Part shown: positions 14,501 through 25,010 of the stretch, piece by piece
Position numbering within the stretch: the first letter of the stretch is position 1
Layout of the letters: each line of letters opens with the position of its first letter
DNA from: Ostrinia nubilalis
Taxonomy: Eukaryota > Arthropoda > Insecta > Lepidoptera > Crambidae
Direction: 5' to 3'
Assembly (NCBI RefSeq): GCF_963855985.1
Contig: NC_087093.1
Span: 6,455,501-6,519,500, forward strand
Length of the DNA stretch: 64,000 bases
The notes under the pieces: model-generated
Seen by the model: the letters and a program-made list of their open reading frames with translations, nothing else
The model's database searches: none
What the model was told of the DNA's origin: nothing
Made by a program: the position numbers and the translations under genes

Positions 14501-16556
14501 TGAAGTGTAGTTTAGTTTAAAGTCTTAATTAAGGTTTGACTAGTCAAACCCCGATTTCATTAAATTCAGTTTCGACGTTTGACTGACCAAATTAGTCTCT
14601 CCTAGGTTTGACTAACATTCTTTAGTCAAAGGCCGAAATGTTTGGGCTTTGACTAAGACTTCTAGTCAGACCTGAGGATTGACTAGTCAAACCTAGGAGC
14701 GCCTGAGCTTCGAGGTTTGACTATTATAACACATACAAAATCTGGCATTGCCATTTCAATAGAGTTCAACGCGCGTTCAACTTTTGGTAAGGCCCTGACT
14801 TTTTCAATGTTTTCATTATGTCAAAGTTGCAAGCTCATTTCAATCATTATTACATTGATCACCAAATGGAGGAGGAATATACTCGGCAGTAAATAAAGTT
14901 ATCTATGATTTAAATAAATATGTATTAAACGTAGCGTAAACAACGTATTCCATCAAAAGGGGCTAATATTGAAAACTCATTATTTATCATTTATATTTTG
15001 AGCTTTCAATGTTGGTAGAGCACCAGACACCTCTTTTTGGATCAGAAGGATTTTTATACACCTGGTATATCAATACAATATCTAACGAGTATATTCCACT
15101 TACGTGGTTGCTTATTTTGACAATATGGTTGGTGAGGGGGTAGGTGGCGGGATCGCGCCGGTGGCGGGCGGCGGCTGGGGGCTGGGGAACTGACTCTCTA
15201 CCCGCGTTAATGTTCAGAAATTATCCGGTTGCAGCATACAACATGGTAGCCGCGCGGCTCACAGACCTGCGCGCCGCCGACAGCACTCAAGTGCCTTTTA
15301 AGAAGTGAGTAAACACCAATAGTCAATATCTTACAAGAGGTTTCTAGGCCTCTACTCTTTATGCCATAACAAACGTGTCCAAAACATTGTGATCTAATTG
15401 TCATTTCCTATACGCTTACCTACTTCAGGAAATCAGGTCAGTGAGCTACAAGTGGTAAACTACTGTTTAAATAATATTTTCCATTTTAATAACTTTTTCT
15501 CAATAACCAATAAGTTAGTATTTTGTTTATATTGATTACGATTATGCGTTTGTTTTATTGATTTGATTTTTGTATCAATTATTATTATTATCTCATCGAT
15601 ATCCCTCTCAAACCCATAGATTTAGAGAACGCGGAATATCGAGTATAGTCCAGTGTCTACGGTTCACCGCGAACTGGATATGGCCGGCTTCGCGATGCGG
15701 CGGAGAGGCCCACTACTGGCGCTCGGTGCGGCGCGTGTCGCCCGCGCCCTCCGCGCTCGCCGCGCCCTCCCCGGCGCCCTCGCCCGCGCCCTCCTCCTCC
15801 GACGACGGCGGCTTCCTGCCGCGCGTGCGCGCCCCGCTGCGGCCCGCCGCCGCGCCGCCGCTGTTCCGCGCCTCCTCGCCCGCGCTCGCGCTGCACTGGC
15901 CGCCGTGGCCGCCCTGGCCCCCCTGGGCGGCCGCCTGGACGCCCTGGTCGCCGCTGCACGTGTCCGACCTCAGCTCGGTGCCGTTCCCGAGCTCCGCGGA
16001 CGGCTCGTTCCCGACGCCGCCCTCGCCCTTCCGCCTGCGCGCGCTGCGCCTGGAGCCGGCGCGCGCCGGGGCGCCGCGGCCGCGCGCGCGCCCGCTGTCC
16101 CGCCACGCGCGCCCGCGCACCGCGCTCGACCCCCCGCCGCCGCACGAGGCGTCCCCCGAGAGCCGCAGCTCCTCCAGCGGCTTCGGCAGCAAGAACGCCT
16201 CGTCGCAGCACAACCGCAGCAGCCGCACCGGCAGCCTCGCGGAGTGGCGGCCGCCGCCGTACCGGCCGCCGCCGCCGGCGCCCCCGCCGCGGCCCGGCTC
16301 GGGCGAGGCGGTGGACGCGGGCTCCGTGGACGTGCACTACGAGTGGGACCGCGCCACGCGCACGCCCACGCCGTCCACGCCCGAGCGGCCGCGCGCGCGC
16401 CCCTCGCGCGACGACGTGGAGGCGCGCGTGCGCGCCATGAAGGAGGAGTTCCTGGAGTTCCGCAAGCGGCAGGCGCTGCGCCGGCGCTCGCCCGAGCCGC
16501 TGTCGCCGCTGGCCGCCTTCGCGCCGCCGCCGCCGCCGGCCGAGACCGTCTGCTGA
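184..16556 (+). CDS. tutl: Protein turtle (IgSF9/Dasm1 family), 15 exons, 5' end outside window
   Basis: Single-pass neuronal cell-surface protein; in flies it acts in axon and dendrite patterning and motor control. Exons: 184-326, 1501-1647, 2327-2462, 3485-3726, 4061-4331, 4643-4903, 4976-5046, 6874-7065, 7606-7827, 8421-8529, 9011-9094, 9940-10125, 10474-10701, 15235-15304 and 15628 (or 15620)-16556. All junctions are GT-AG and phases agree up to the last exon. Five Ig domains are visible with paired Cys and YxC motifs (WYECKV, DYTCIARNGEG, QYLCEVSNGIG, RYTCTPYNAQG, IYQCVASNE). Two FN3 domains follow (exons 9-10 and 12-13), then a membrane helix in exon 13 (VVGGILFFIVAIILSV) followed by a KRKRRKQ stop-transfer stretch. 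The signal peptide lies upstream of the window. The tail exon appears frameshifted; see its own entry. Identity comes from recognising the conserved exons and is very secure. Confidence 0.95.
327..1500 (+). other. tutl intron with a GC-rich block
   Basis: Between the first two window exons. It contains a GC-rich stretch at about 480-560, in contrast to the AT-rich surroundings. No gene was recognised in it; short open frames here have no protein-like character. Confidence 0.6.
1818..2015. mobile_element. MITE-like inverted-repeat element in a tutl intron
   Basis: Ends are near-perfect inverted repeats of about 28 bp: GTGTGCCTACCATGAGTTTA reads inward from the left, and its complement closes the right end at 2015. 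A second inner pair (CTAGCGA / CGCTAGCG) adds to the fold-back. It has no coding capacity, so a non-autonomous DNA transposon is the simplest reading. The target duplication is not clear. Confidence 0.7.
5066..6076. mobile_element. Non-autonomous hAT-like transposon with 8-bp target duplication
   Basis: Terminal inverted repeat TAGGGTTTCTG...CAGAAACCCTA is flanked by a perfect 8-bp duplication GTTACGAT (5058-5065 and 6077-6084). An 8-bp duplication with ends starting T/CAGGG is the hAT signature. The subterminal 100 bp on both sides are packed with CTCGAG-type words, possible transposase-binding sites. No transposase is present. A Helitron copy is nested inside. It lies 20 bp after a tutl exon (ends 5046), so it sits almost on the donor site. 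Confidence 0.8.
5365..5538 (-). mobile_element. Short non-autonomous Helitron copy nested in the hAT-like element
   Basis: Read on the minus strand it starts TCCTACTAATATTATAAATG and ends GGGCAAAAGCTAG followed by T. TC at the 5' end, CTAG at the 3' end and a T after it fit Helitron ends. A second copy of the same family lies at 42853-43052. This copy is shorter through internal loss. Confidence 0.7.
6086..6548. mobile_element. MITE with about 58-bp terminal inverted repeats
   Basis: The left end AATGTGATAAATGTGAAAAT and the complement of the right end match over about 58 bp with few differences, including ATTATGAATAATCGCCGG. It begins 1 bp beyond the right-hand target duplication of the hAT-like element, so two insertions are stacked. 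No coding capacity. Superfamily not assigned. Confidence 0.75.
11061..12625 (-). mobile_element. 5'-truncated LINE (CR1/Jockey group) with intact RT C-terminal half
   Basis: An open frame runs on the minus strand from about 12625 to 11564. It contains RT motifs GVPQGSILGPTLF and the catalytic LLYADDTVLL box, then the thumb and a C-terminal tail without RNase H. The upstream part reads SSYLSNRRQCVRV, typical just before the GVPQG motif, and then stops: a 5' truncation. The 3' end carries AATAAA and an (ATT)n tail at 11061-11078. It sits in the 4.5-kb tutl intron, antisense to the gene. CR1 versus another jockey-superfamily clade cannot be settled by eye. Confidence 0.85.
11501..11545. repeat. 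(GT)n microsatellite
   Basis: An uninterrupted GT run of about 22 units lies in the 3' untranslated part of the LINE copy. Likely polymorphic in length. Confidence 0.95.
13834..14785. repeat. Inverted-repeat unit rich in TAGGTTTGACT / AGTCAAACCTA words
   Basis: The outer ends are inverted copies (AAAAGTTAAACGCGAGTTGA on the left; the complement of the right end reads AAAAGTTGAACGCGCGTTGA), followed on both sides by a matching GACAATGCCGG / GGCAATGCCAG stretch. Inside, at 14040-14170 and 14530-14720, the words CTAGGTTTGACTA and AGTCAAACCTAG recur in both orientations, some forming small palindromes. No open frame. Probably a non-autonomous transposon; not assigned to a superfamily. Confidence 0.6.
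15628..16556 (+). CDS. tutl: tutl terminal exon: cytoplasmic tail with an apparent 1-base frameshift
   Basis: Exon 14 ends with two bases of a Lys codon (AA, donor GTGAGT at 15305). Using the AG at 15626-15627, the reading continues as NIEYSPVSTVHRELDMAGFA, which looks like true protein. Downstream, however, the protein-like frame (HYWRSVRRVSPAPS, then Pro-rich, then ESRSSSSGFGSKNASSQHN and VRAMKEEFLEFRKRQ, stop at 16554) is one base away. The switch lies at about 15707-15711 in a CCC run; one extra C would join the two. The alternative acceptor at 15618-15619 keeps the downstream frame open from its start, but gives an unconvincing N-terminal stretch. The exon is very GC-rich (Ala/Pro/Arg runs), the kind of sequence where assemblies lose a base. 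Confidence 0.75.
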
Positions 16557-17760
16557 TCTGCGTGATAGCCTTTCCCGACTATATCCTTGCGATTTCTGAT
16601 AACGTTTAAGCGAAAACTTTAAAATCGTAAATCAGTTCGAACTAGTCCTAACTCCAATTTATTTGAAGTCCGAAGTCGATATAGTCCCCACCTTATCAAA
16701 ACAGGACTCGAGTAGCCGGAGTCTCTAGTTTCCGCGGGTCGCCGAAGGCGACTGTCCGGGGCAGATATTCGTAGAAGCAATCTCCGATACGGAGCGCAAA
16801 GATCCCACCTCTATCGCCGGCGCAACGAACGCGACGGCGACTATTTATTAATAAGTTACTTAGAAACGACTTCAGGCGCATAAAGCTGTTTGACTGTAAT
16901 AATGTACGTATATTATAAAGTGGATGCCGTGACGTTTCGTATTCGCACTGCCTGCTCTCCTCTTAAAACATATTAAATGTCAATTAAATACTATTGTACT
17001 TATAATCGATTGCACGAACTTGGTGCATTTTTAAGTGATATATCACACCTACTTTTAAAGTCGGAACGGTGCTTTCATTAAAGTAAGATACGGCAAATTA
17101 TTTCAGTGAAACTACGGATATAATTATTATCAAGCTGGCCTTATTGAGAACAAACGAACGTGCCATACATTTACCTCGTAAGTAACTGGTAGCCCGGGGC
17201 GCCGGGGCGTACGAGCGTAGAGCGCGCGGCGCGGCGCGGCGCAGCGCGGCGGGCGGGCAGTGCGGGCCCACGTTCACCTAAACGCTTTAGGTATGAGCGG
17301 GGTAGCATCCACGACACCGCTCATACCAAAATTATATTGTAGTTATTATTGTAACTAATTTATAGGATAACGACTTATTAAAGGAGGAGGCGGCCGGCGC
17401 CGGCAGCCGCGGCTCTAAACGACACTAGATAGGACTCACTCACAAAGTAATGATTAAGTATAAGCGCGGCCGCGTCGCCGGCCGCCGGCGCTCTTTTATA
17501 TAATATACACAAATAATCATAAGTAGAACTTAGACATAATGTAGATCGAGACGAGATACTTAAAACGGATTATTTGTTTCATATTTTTAAATGAATTATT
17601 TTACAAGTACAAATTTATTATTTTTTATTGTTTATGTACCTACCTTATATAATTTTTAAAACTGTACATATGTAAAAACATATTAGATATTATCTATACA
17701 CTTATTTATTTAGGTATGGTATGATTGAGATTCTAAAGAACTTGCTGGCAGTGCTTGAGT
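16557..17760 (+). other. Presumed tutl 3' untranslated and flanking region
   Basis: Non-coding sequence after the tutl stop at 16556, with two GC-rich blocks (17190-17280 and 17385-17500) made of GGCGCGGCGC and GCCGGCCGCCGGCGC words in AT-rich surroundings. The 3' end of the transcript cannot be placed. Confidence 0.4.
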
Positions 17761-20730
17761 GGCACGCACGAGACACGTGAGTCGTCATTATTTTTTAAAC
17801 TGTTTACATTTCCTAGACTTGTTTCTTAATGTTATTATTCATATAGTGATGCTAAAAGAAATTCAATGTCACTGCCCAAGTGATAGCAGAAGTTCAGTCA
17901 ATTCTCTTTTACTCCATGCACTGACTGAAATCTGTGACGGCGCGTGTACTGGGTACTTATTTGTTTTCGACTGAAAGTATACTGTAACTAGCCTTCTCTA
18001 TTTATTATGTTCAACGCAATTTCGCCTATCTGTTCCTGGAGCAATCCCACCTATAGTTGACCAGTCAATGGAAAGACTGTTTAGTGTTATGTTTGTTGTT
18101 AGTTTTACTTGTCGCGTCGAGTGCTCTTCGCGTTTTCCTTGCATGCACGTTGTACATTCTGTGCCTATGTTTGTTATCTGATTTTTTTTAATACCGTGTT
18201 AAGGACCTCCTACGAAATAAGTATAAAAATGTACGCTTTAAAGAAATTGGAATAAATAACTCATAACAAATAGGTAGGTAGGTATGATAAGATGTAGTTA
18301 TGTATGTGCGTGCATGGAAGCCTCTGAAAGGGATAACAAGTAAGCGCGAGTTGGCGACGTGCGGAGTTGCGGACGAGTGACCAGGGCGCATGAGAATTTG
18401 GGCACTCGAATGGCCAGGGCACATGAGGCCTTGGCCATTCGAGCTCCCAGGAAAATCAAGTGCCCAGGCCACACGGGGGCCTGAAGCGGAAAAACGCTAA
18501 AGCCGTACCCCACGCAGCAGACCTAGCGCGCATCGTTTAGTTCACTGCCGACGACGATTATTATAGGGATAAGCTATGTTTAACAAAGACACATTAGATG
18601 TTTGTTTTATTATTTTCTTAAACGTTCCCTAGATATCTCCCGAAATAGAGTTACACTTAGAATATTAGGATCGACGACATGTGCAATAAATTAGCCACTG
18701 TTCAGTAAATTAATGGTATGTTAAATGCTCAATATTGTCGACTGACCAACTGTAAAAAATATTGATACACGTACATTTTGTGAAGCCGGGTACTCAATGC
18801 GGACAACTGTCGTTGTAAGACCGATTGAGGCTGCAGAGTGCGGCGGAGCGGTCTTGGAATGGCCGCTCCGGTGCGGTTATTGTTGATTTGTTCAGTACGG
18901 TCAACCCAGAAAATTATGTTGAAGAAATTATTCAGTCTTTAGTCGTTCACGACAGTAGGCATATCAAGCAAGATATGATAATGACGATTTTTAACGTATG
19001 GTACCTATGTAAAATTTTGAGTATACTTATACATTTTTATTACTGTAAATATTGAGTGATCAATTATTTATCCACTATTGGCAAACGATTTGTGACTACA
19101 GACGTAGGGAAACACACAGTTGAGTAGTTCGTGTAGGTTTTATATGCCCATTTACTTCGAGTTACTTATAAACGACTTCTTAAGTAAGCGATTACACAGC
19201 AACATGAGGTTTGGCAAACGAGCTCTGATCCCGGTCTTTTAGGAAATTATGTTAACATTTTACGGACGTACAAGATTAAGAGAATGAAAAGTAATATATA
19301 TAGCTCAAACCATGTGATATCTAGTCTTTTTCCAATATAAAATTATCCTTCCTTTACGTACTAAACTAACGTTAGCCATAAAGTGCAATCTTATCAAAGT
19401 GCATTAACATTATGTTTAGTTTGTAACAACCGATCGTACTACATCGGTAACCGGCCGTCGGAGCACATAAAGTACCTTAATACACTTAAGAACTTTTTAA
19501 TGTTGTTTATTTCGTATTACTTAATTCGAAAGAAATTACGTGAATTATTATAGCATTTCGAACATAGCCTAAAAGTCACTTGACACTTTCTATAGACTAA
19601 AAAATGAAAAGATAGCAATATATTAGAATAATGTAACTAAATCGTATATATCAGTTTGTATAAAGGAAAGTAAGTACCTAAACGAAGTAATGTGCACATT
19701 GGCAGAAAATAATGCGGTGAAACAGGGCACCCGAATATTAAAAAATTTAAGGCATACTTAAATGCACAATATCTCAGCACAATAAGTGATATCGAATATT
19801 CATAGCATCATACTGAGCACTTTAACTGTCACACCAATAATTCCACAATAAGTTCGCCTCGATTGGAAACAAAAATGCACAAGCCACAATTTTATAACTC
19901 GAAATATCCATTGTTTTCATTTTTAGAATATTTTTAGTTGTAAGTGTTGAGGTCATGTGTTTACTGTGTAAGCACAAAAAAGGATTCAATTCGAAAAAAT
20001 AAAAATACAATAACGTTGCTATGATTAATTCTTGTATTTTATTTAATTCCCATTCACTGGCAGGTATTCTTTCTTTTTAACACTGGGTCATCCATCATCT
20101 TTCAAACGTAACGTAAGTAATAATCTAAACCTTTACCGAACCTATTAATAATAGGTACGAGTATGTACTAATTTCTTTTTTCAATCACGTGAAATAATAT
20201 CATATACACAAAATAACACTGTTAACACAAACTGTAGTAAGTAAGTAATCTAATTGTACACGGTATCTACCTAATTGAAGACTTACCTAGATAGATAGGT
20301 AATGTGACATTGTGTCAAATAAGGCATAATTATGATGATAACGAGACACATGTAAGAGACGATGTAAGTTAGTTATCTCTAAGGAATTACCATGTTTATA
20401 ACGAAGCATCATGAATTCATTTCGGTGCCTTTTGGAATAGTAATACAACGCTTTTGTATTCATAACGAAAATGGCTTTGAACATTTTCGATTTACTTTTA
20501 CTTATTTATCTCGTAGGTAAAGTATAGATAGTATCGTAGTCATTCATTTAACACCACATCACCAGACTGCACTATACCTAATATTTTGGATAGTCAGTAA
20601 CAACCCGCACTCTATTAGCGCGCGCCTGTGGCCCTGTGCGCTTGTTTTGGAAAATCAACTCAAAATTAAAATCTCAAAATTAGTATAGAGTCCTGACCAG
20701 TCCAATATCCAATTGAATAATGCCTCGCGG
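17761..20730. other. Intergenic, no gene recognised
   Basis: AT-rich DNA between tutl and the lipase gene. A 15-bp stem hairpin occurs at 18404-18443. Open frames here are short and not protein-like. Confidence 0.5.
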
Positions 20731-21060
20731 CTAACTGTTTTAGCGCGAGCCAGATCAGCGTTGGGCTCTCCTCAGGGTTTTGGTTTTCAATAATGTACTA
20801 AGATACACGACCCCAGTGTGTTCGGGCAAAAGAGTGTATTTGGCAACTGACCCGCGCCGCGCTAAACCGGCACCCCACGTTGGGCGCCAATTTAACACGG
20901 GCCAACTGTTATTGATTACATACTGATAGATTGTGATCTTTAAAACAAAATATTGTACCTACATTTTTGCCGAACATTATCCTGCGTCATGTACCTATTT
21001 AATTTGAAAACCAAAGCCTTGAGAAGAGCCTACCGTTGGACTGACTCCCGCTAAACTGTA
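20731..21060. repeat. Inverted repeat with about 55-bp arms; LTR-like primer-binding motif inside
   Basis: The plus strand at 21004-21060 (GAAAACCAAAGCCTTGAGAA...) and the minus strand at 20795-20731 (GAAAACCAAAACCCTGAGGA...) are about 80 percent alike. Between them the minus strand reads TGGCGCCCAACGTGGGG, which resembles a retroelement tRNA primer-binding site. No LTR pair or coding sequence was found. It lies just upstream of the lipase gene and may occupy or displace its 5' part. Confidence 0.4.
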
Positions 21061-21108
21061 TAAATATATTTATTTATTGTTCGCTAGCTTGATGATGTCA
21101 TTTTATAG

Positions 21109-22470
21109 CAAAAGCCTGCGTCGTGGCCCACGAAGACGGTAACGACCCAAGTTATGGCAGCCAGTGGCTATTGTATATGGATGAAAGTGGCTATCTCCAC
21201 GAGATGAATTTTTCAACTTTACCATTGGAAACAAGGGGCTTCTCATATGGAAAAGTATACTGTTACTTATACACCAGGTAAAATCAATATTATTCGTTCC
21301 TCCAATAATTTATAGCCCTAATTCCTTTAAACTTCCTCCCCACTCACTGCCAATAGAAAAAATACTACTTACTTATTTAATTAGTCGTAACAGATTGATT
21401 ACATAACTGTACATAAACAAAATCTCATCATGTATTAGAGAAAACAACAAACAAGGAGAGTTGCTAGTACCGCCAGATGACGAAAATCACAACATTGAAA
21501 GTAAATATTTCAAAGAATCTGGAGATATAAAAGCAATAACCCATGGTTGGCTATCCAACGAAAATACCGATTGGATCCAGAATATTAAGAATGCAATATT
21601 GGGTGTATCTGATGTCAACGTTTTAACTGTGGATTGGAGTGAACTAGCGGACAATCCAGTGTATCCGTGGTCTGCATTTAGCACAAGATATGTAGGCAAA
21701 TATTTAGCCAAAATAATACGCTCACTTATGAAAACCTATGGGGTGAAGAACAGCCGGATACATTTAATAGGACATAGCCTAGGAGCCCAGGTTATGGGTT
21801 ACGCCGGAATGTATTCGGGAGAGAAAATACATAGAATAACAGGTAAGTTTTTCTGCTAGTGTTCTATGTTGTCTTTTATTAGTTAAGTACTCTGGTCCGG
21901 TTGAAGCTATTTCGAAATGAAAACTATCACGTTTTGCAACTTGTCTAAAGGGATTGATGAATTGTTTTAGGGCTAGATCCAGCACGGCCATTGTTCGAAC
22001 TACCATTGATGGATCCAAATTTTCGCTTAGACCCAAGTGATGCTAATTTTGTAGATATTATTCACACTTGTGGAGGAATATTAGGATATAGGGATAGTCA
22101 TGGACATGCAGACTTCTATCCAAATGGTGGTAAAGCACCACAACCAGGATGTGGGGGAATTAAAGATATTATCGGTAAGGAGTTTAAGTATAGAAAAAAA
22201 TAAAATGTAGGAATTTGATGTGTTCATTCATGAAATCGTGTGCCTATTTTAGAAGGTTGCAGTCATGGACGATCTCATGAATATTTCTTGGAATCTATAG
22301 ACTCGGATATAGGTTTTGACTCCTATCCTTGTGAAGATTGGAAGGAATTCAAACGAGGCGAATGCAGAAACGATCCGGCAATGATGGGGTACCCTGCTGA
22401 CAATCATCGTGTTGGAGATTTTTTTCTTTATACTAATAATCACTCTAAGTATGCTGTGGGGTCGGAGTAA
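21109..22470 (+). CDS. Secreted neutral (pancreatic-type) lipase, four exons, first exon not found
   Basis: Alpha/beta hydrolase of the insect neutral lipase family, hydrolysing acylglycerols or phospholipids; such enzymes are usually secreted, often in the midgut. Exons: 21109-21277, 21439-21842, 21971-22174 and 22253-22470, all GT-AG and in phase, giving about 331 codons, a normal family length. Visible motifs: HGWLSNEN (oxyanion region), nucleophile GHSLGAQ, catalytic Asp in [18 protein letters not shown], and catalytic His in [10 protein letters not shown]. Cysteines sit where the family has disulphides. The first exon begins inside a codon at AG/CA, so a small signal-peptide exon must lie upstream; none is evident in the repeat-rich sequence there. 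AATAAA repeats at about 22704 could be the polyadenylation signal. All catalytic residues are present, so it is probably functional if the upstream exon exists. Confidence 0.92.
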
Positions 22471-22789
22471 TATTGTAAATTGTAAAATTTCAGTTAGGCA
22501 GTTGTAGTAGCACCAAAAAAAAACACCATAGAACCTAATAACAATGGTTGTAGTGATAATGATAATAATAATTTCGTAAGAGCCGCACTTTTTATTGTTA
22601 GTTATAAGTAGTTAGTGTAAGTAGATACAGTGTACCTGCCTACAAAATAATTTATGCTATCGCATTAGGTTATTGACCTGTAAAGATAGTTTAAGTTGGT
22701 GAAAATAAATAAATAAATAAATCATTTCTCTCGCAGAAAATGTATGAACTCGCCTAAAAAGTACTATTATAGTCGCTTTGAAGGAGCTA

Positions 22790-23022
22790 AAGGCTGATTT
22801 ACACGTATTAAGTAGTTAAGTATTTAACTTTAACTTAATTTTAAGTGATCAAAATGAATCGTAACTAGGTATATAAACTTAATTCCAAACGTCAAGCTCT
22901 TGTTTACTATGAAACTGCTTGTCAAAACGTGTCAAGTGACAAGCCCCGCCCACCAACTTGACAAAAAAAATCCAAGTTAAAATTTAAAATCTACTTATCT
23001 ACATTTACGTGTAAATCAGCCT
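22790..23022. mobile_element. MITE with AGGCTGATTTACACGTA ends
   Basis: A 17-bp perfect inverted repeat (AGGCTGATTTACACGTA / TACGTGTAAATCAGCCT) closes a 233-bp AT-rich unit with no open frame. TAA occurs on both sides, which would suit a 3-bp Harbinger-type duplication, but the exact boundary is ambiguous. Confidence 0.65.
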
Positions 23023-24419
23023 AAGTCAAACGATGACCGACAGGAGGAAATGTGTAACTTAATATACTTGTGTAGGAATAAAGGTAAATAAAAAAAGATA
23101 TTCATTTAAATAATTATGTATTTGTCTGGGTTAAAATTACAATTGCACATATTTATAGAGATGCATACGACGAATCAATAAGAAATATACAATAGTTTCA
23201 ATTAGATCGATTATTTCTTACATTATTATTGTGCAGCTACAGACCTCTAAAATGAAACTATACAAAAATGATTGTGAAGTAAAAAGTGCCTGAATCAATT
23301 AAGTATGTCATAAAGAACATTTAAGGCTGATTCTCCACAATCCACCACAATCATTACATTATATTCGGTCACACAAAAATATGTATAAGTGAATAATAAC
23401 AAAAAGCTAAACCCACGGGCGTTCAAAAAATACTATAAGACAACACAAAACAAAAAATACTGTAATTATGATTGATTTTACTGAAAACAACGAAATAAAC
23501 GATTTTTTTATTATTTTAACAACTTATCATGTCAGTAAATCGCCCATATAAGGTTTTAATTAATTCTCAAATAGTATGTATAAAAATACAATTGGTTTTG
23601 CTCTAAACACTGAAATTCTTAAATTGATTCAAGCATCACAATACCAACTTCAATAAAGCTCTATTCTCTATCAGTCCAATAATGCTTAAAATACTATCGT
23701 AGTTTTATAAAACAGTAATAATTCCTACATACAATAATAAACTGCTTGTTTATAATTATTAAATTAATCACTGTTAAAATAAGGAAAAGGCTTACAAATA
23801 TTTAAATTTAAGTAAACATTGTTATAGCCTGACTAGGAACATAAAAACCCTGGCATAGAGGCGCGTCAATTGCATTTGATAGTGCAACACTGAGTACAGT
23901 CGTACCTGTGTTAAATTAATAGGCTAACTTTATGTATCAGGATTCAGGATTACGGGCTAATTTGATATTTTCATAAATTAACGAAAAAATATGATTACCT
24001 ATAGGTAACCTGGTTTAAATAAATTAAATGAAACCGTCAATCGAGCTAGTAGGATTTATTTTATTATTCATCAATAATCAAATTCAGAACTTGAATATTC
24101 AACTGCAATGTCTGCTCATGAACGCTTCAAACTCGGTACTTCTTTCCCAATTCCATAAAATTCAACACTTAGAAAGTGACAAAAAACTTTAAAATAGGTA
24201 GTTGAAACAAACCACAGCTAATTTTTCATAGCGGACTGTACTATACGATAAACATGTCAGTCAATTTGACAACCTTTGTCGGAAACATTATTCAATGAAA
24301 ATATTGTCCGAACCCTTAATATTTCTCTTCGACAAATACTTTAACACATTGTGAACCACTTTTCTTTCACGACTCTATAAAGATTTTAGCAATCTAATTC
24401 ACAAAATCAATTGCACACA
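23023..24419. other. Intergenic, nothing recognised
   Basis: AT-rich sequence between a MITE and a Helitron. No protein-like frame, RNA gene or clear repeat was seen. Confidence 0.5.
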
Positions 24420-24620
24420 TCTATATATATAAAAGAAAGTCGTGTTAGTTACACCACTTATAACTCAAGAACGGCTGAACCGATTTAGCTGAAAATTGTC
24501 AGGGAGGTAGTTTAGAGCCAGGAGAAGGACATAGGATACTTTTTATCCCGTTCGAAATTAAAAAAAAAGTCTGCTTATTTATTGCCATTAAGGCGGAACA
24601 AAGTTCGCCGGGTCAGCTAG
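24420..24620 (+). mobile_element. Lep1-type non-autonomous Helitron
   Basis: Starts TCTATATATATAAAAGAAAG after an A and ends GCCGGGTCAGCTAG before a T, i.e. A|TC...CTAG|T, with a short GC hairpin before the end. The middle contains AACGGCTGAACCGATTTAGC, familiar from Lep1 repeats in moths. Length 201 bp, no coding capacity. Confidence 0.85.
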
Positions 24621-25010
24621 TTTAAAATAAAGTTTGTTTACACTTTGACAGCAATAGACTGACATGCAAGGTGACATGTCAATGAAGTTTTCAGTTACTG
24701 TTGCCATTAAAAGAAATTAGTACCATTAGTTTTCCGCAACATGGCGAGGGTTTTTATGTTCCTGGTCAGGCTATACATATTGTTCATTAATTGAATGTAC
24801 CTAGTTTGATCATACACAATTCTACGTGAAATACTTCAAATGCGGGTTGTTGGTTGAATTACGATTTACTAAAAACTTTAACTACATAATCACCCAGAAT
24901 CAACTTACAGAAAACCAATGCAATTTATCAATATGAATAAATTATCCTGTTTACTAAAATCAAATGAGCAGTATCAGTCGGAACACTTGTTACTGTTATA
25001 GTACTTATAC

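Noticed and set aside
15620..15710. Frame-0 reading of the tutl tail using the AG at 15618-15619
   Set aside because: It avoids the frameshift, but gives RFTANWIWPASRCGG, which is not protein-like compared with ELDMAGFA in the other frame. Kept only as an alternative.
15653..16609. Long alternative frames, both strands, in the tutl tail exon
   Set aside because: Ala/Arg/Gly runs caused by extreme GC content. Only the frame with ESRSSSSGFGSKN and VRAMKEEFLEFRKRQ looks like protein downstream of 15711.
18825..19055. 76-codon frame starting MRLQSAAERSW
   Set aside because: Looks partly protein-like, but there is no family match, no splice support and no neighbouring exon; left out as chance.
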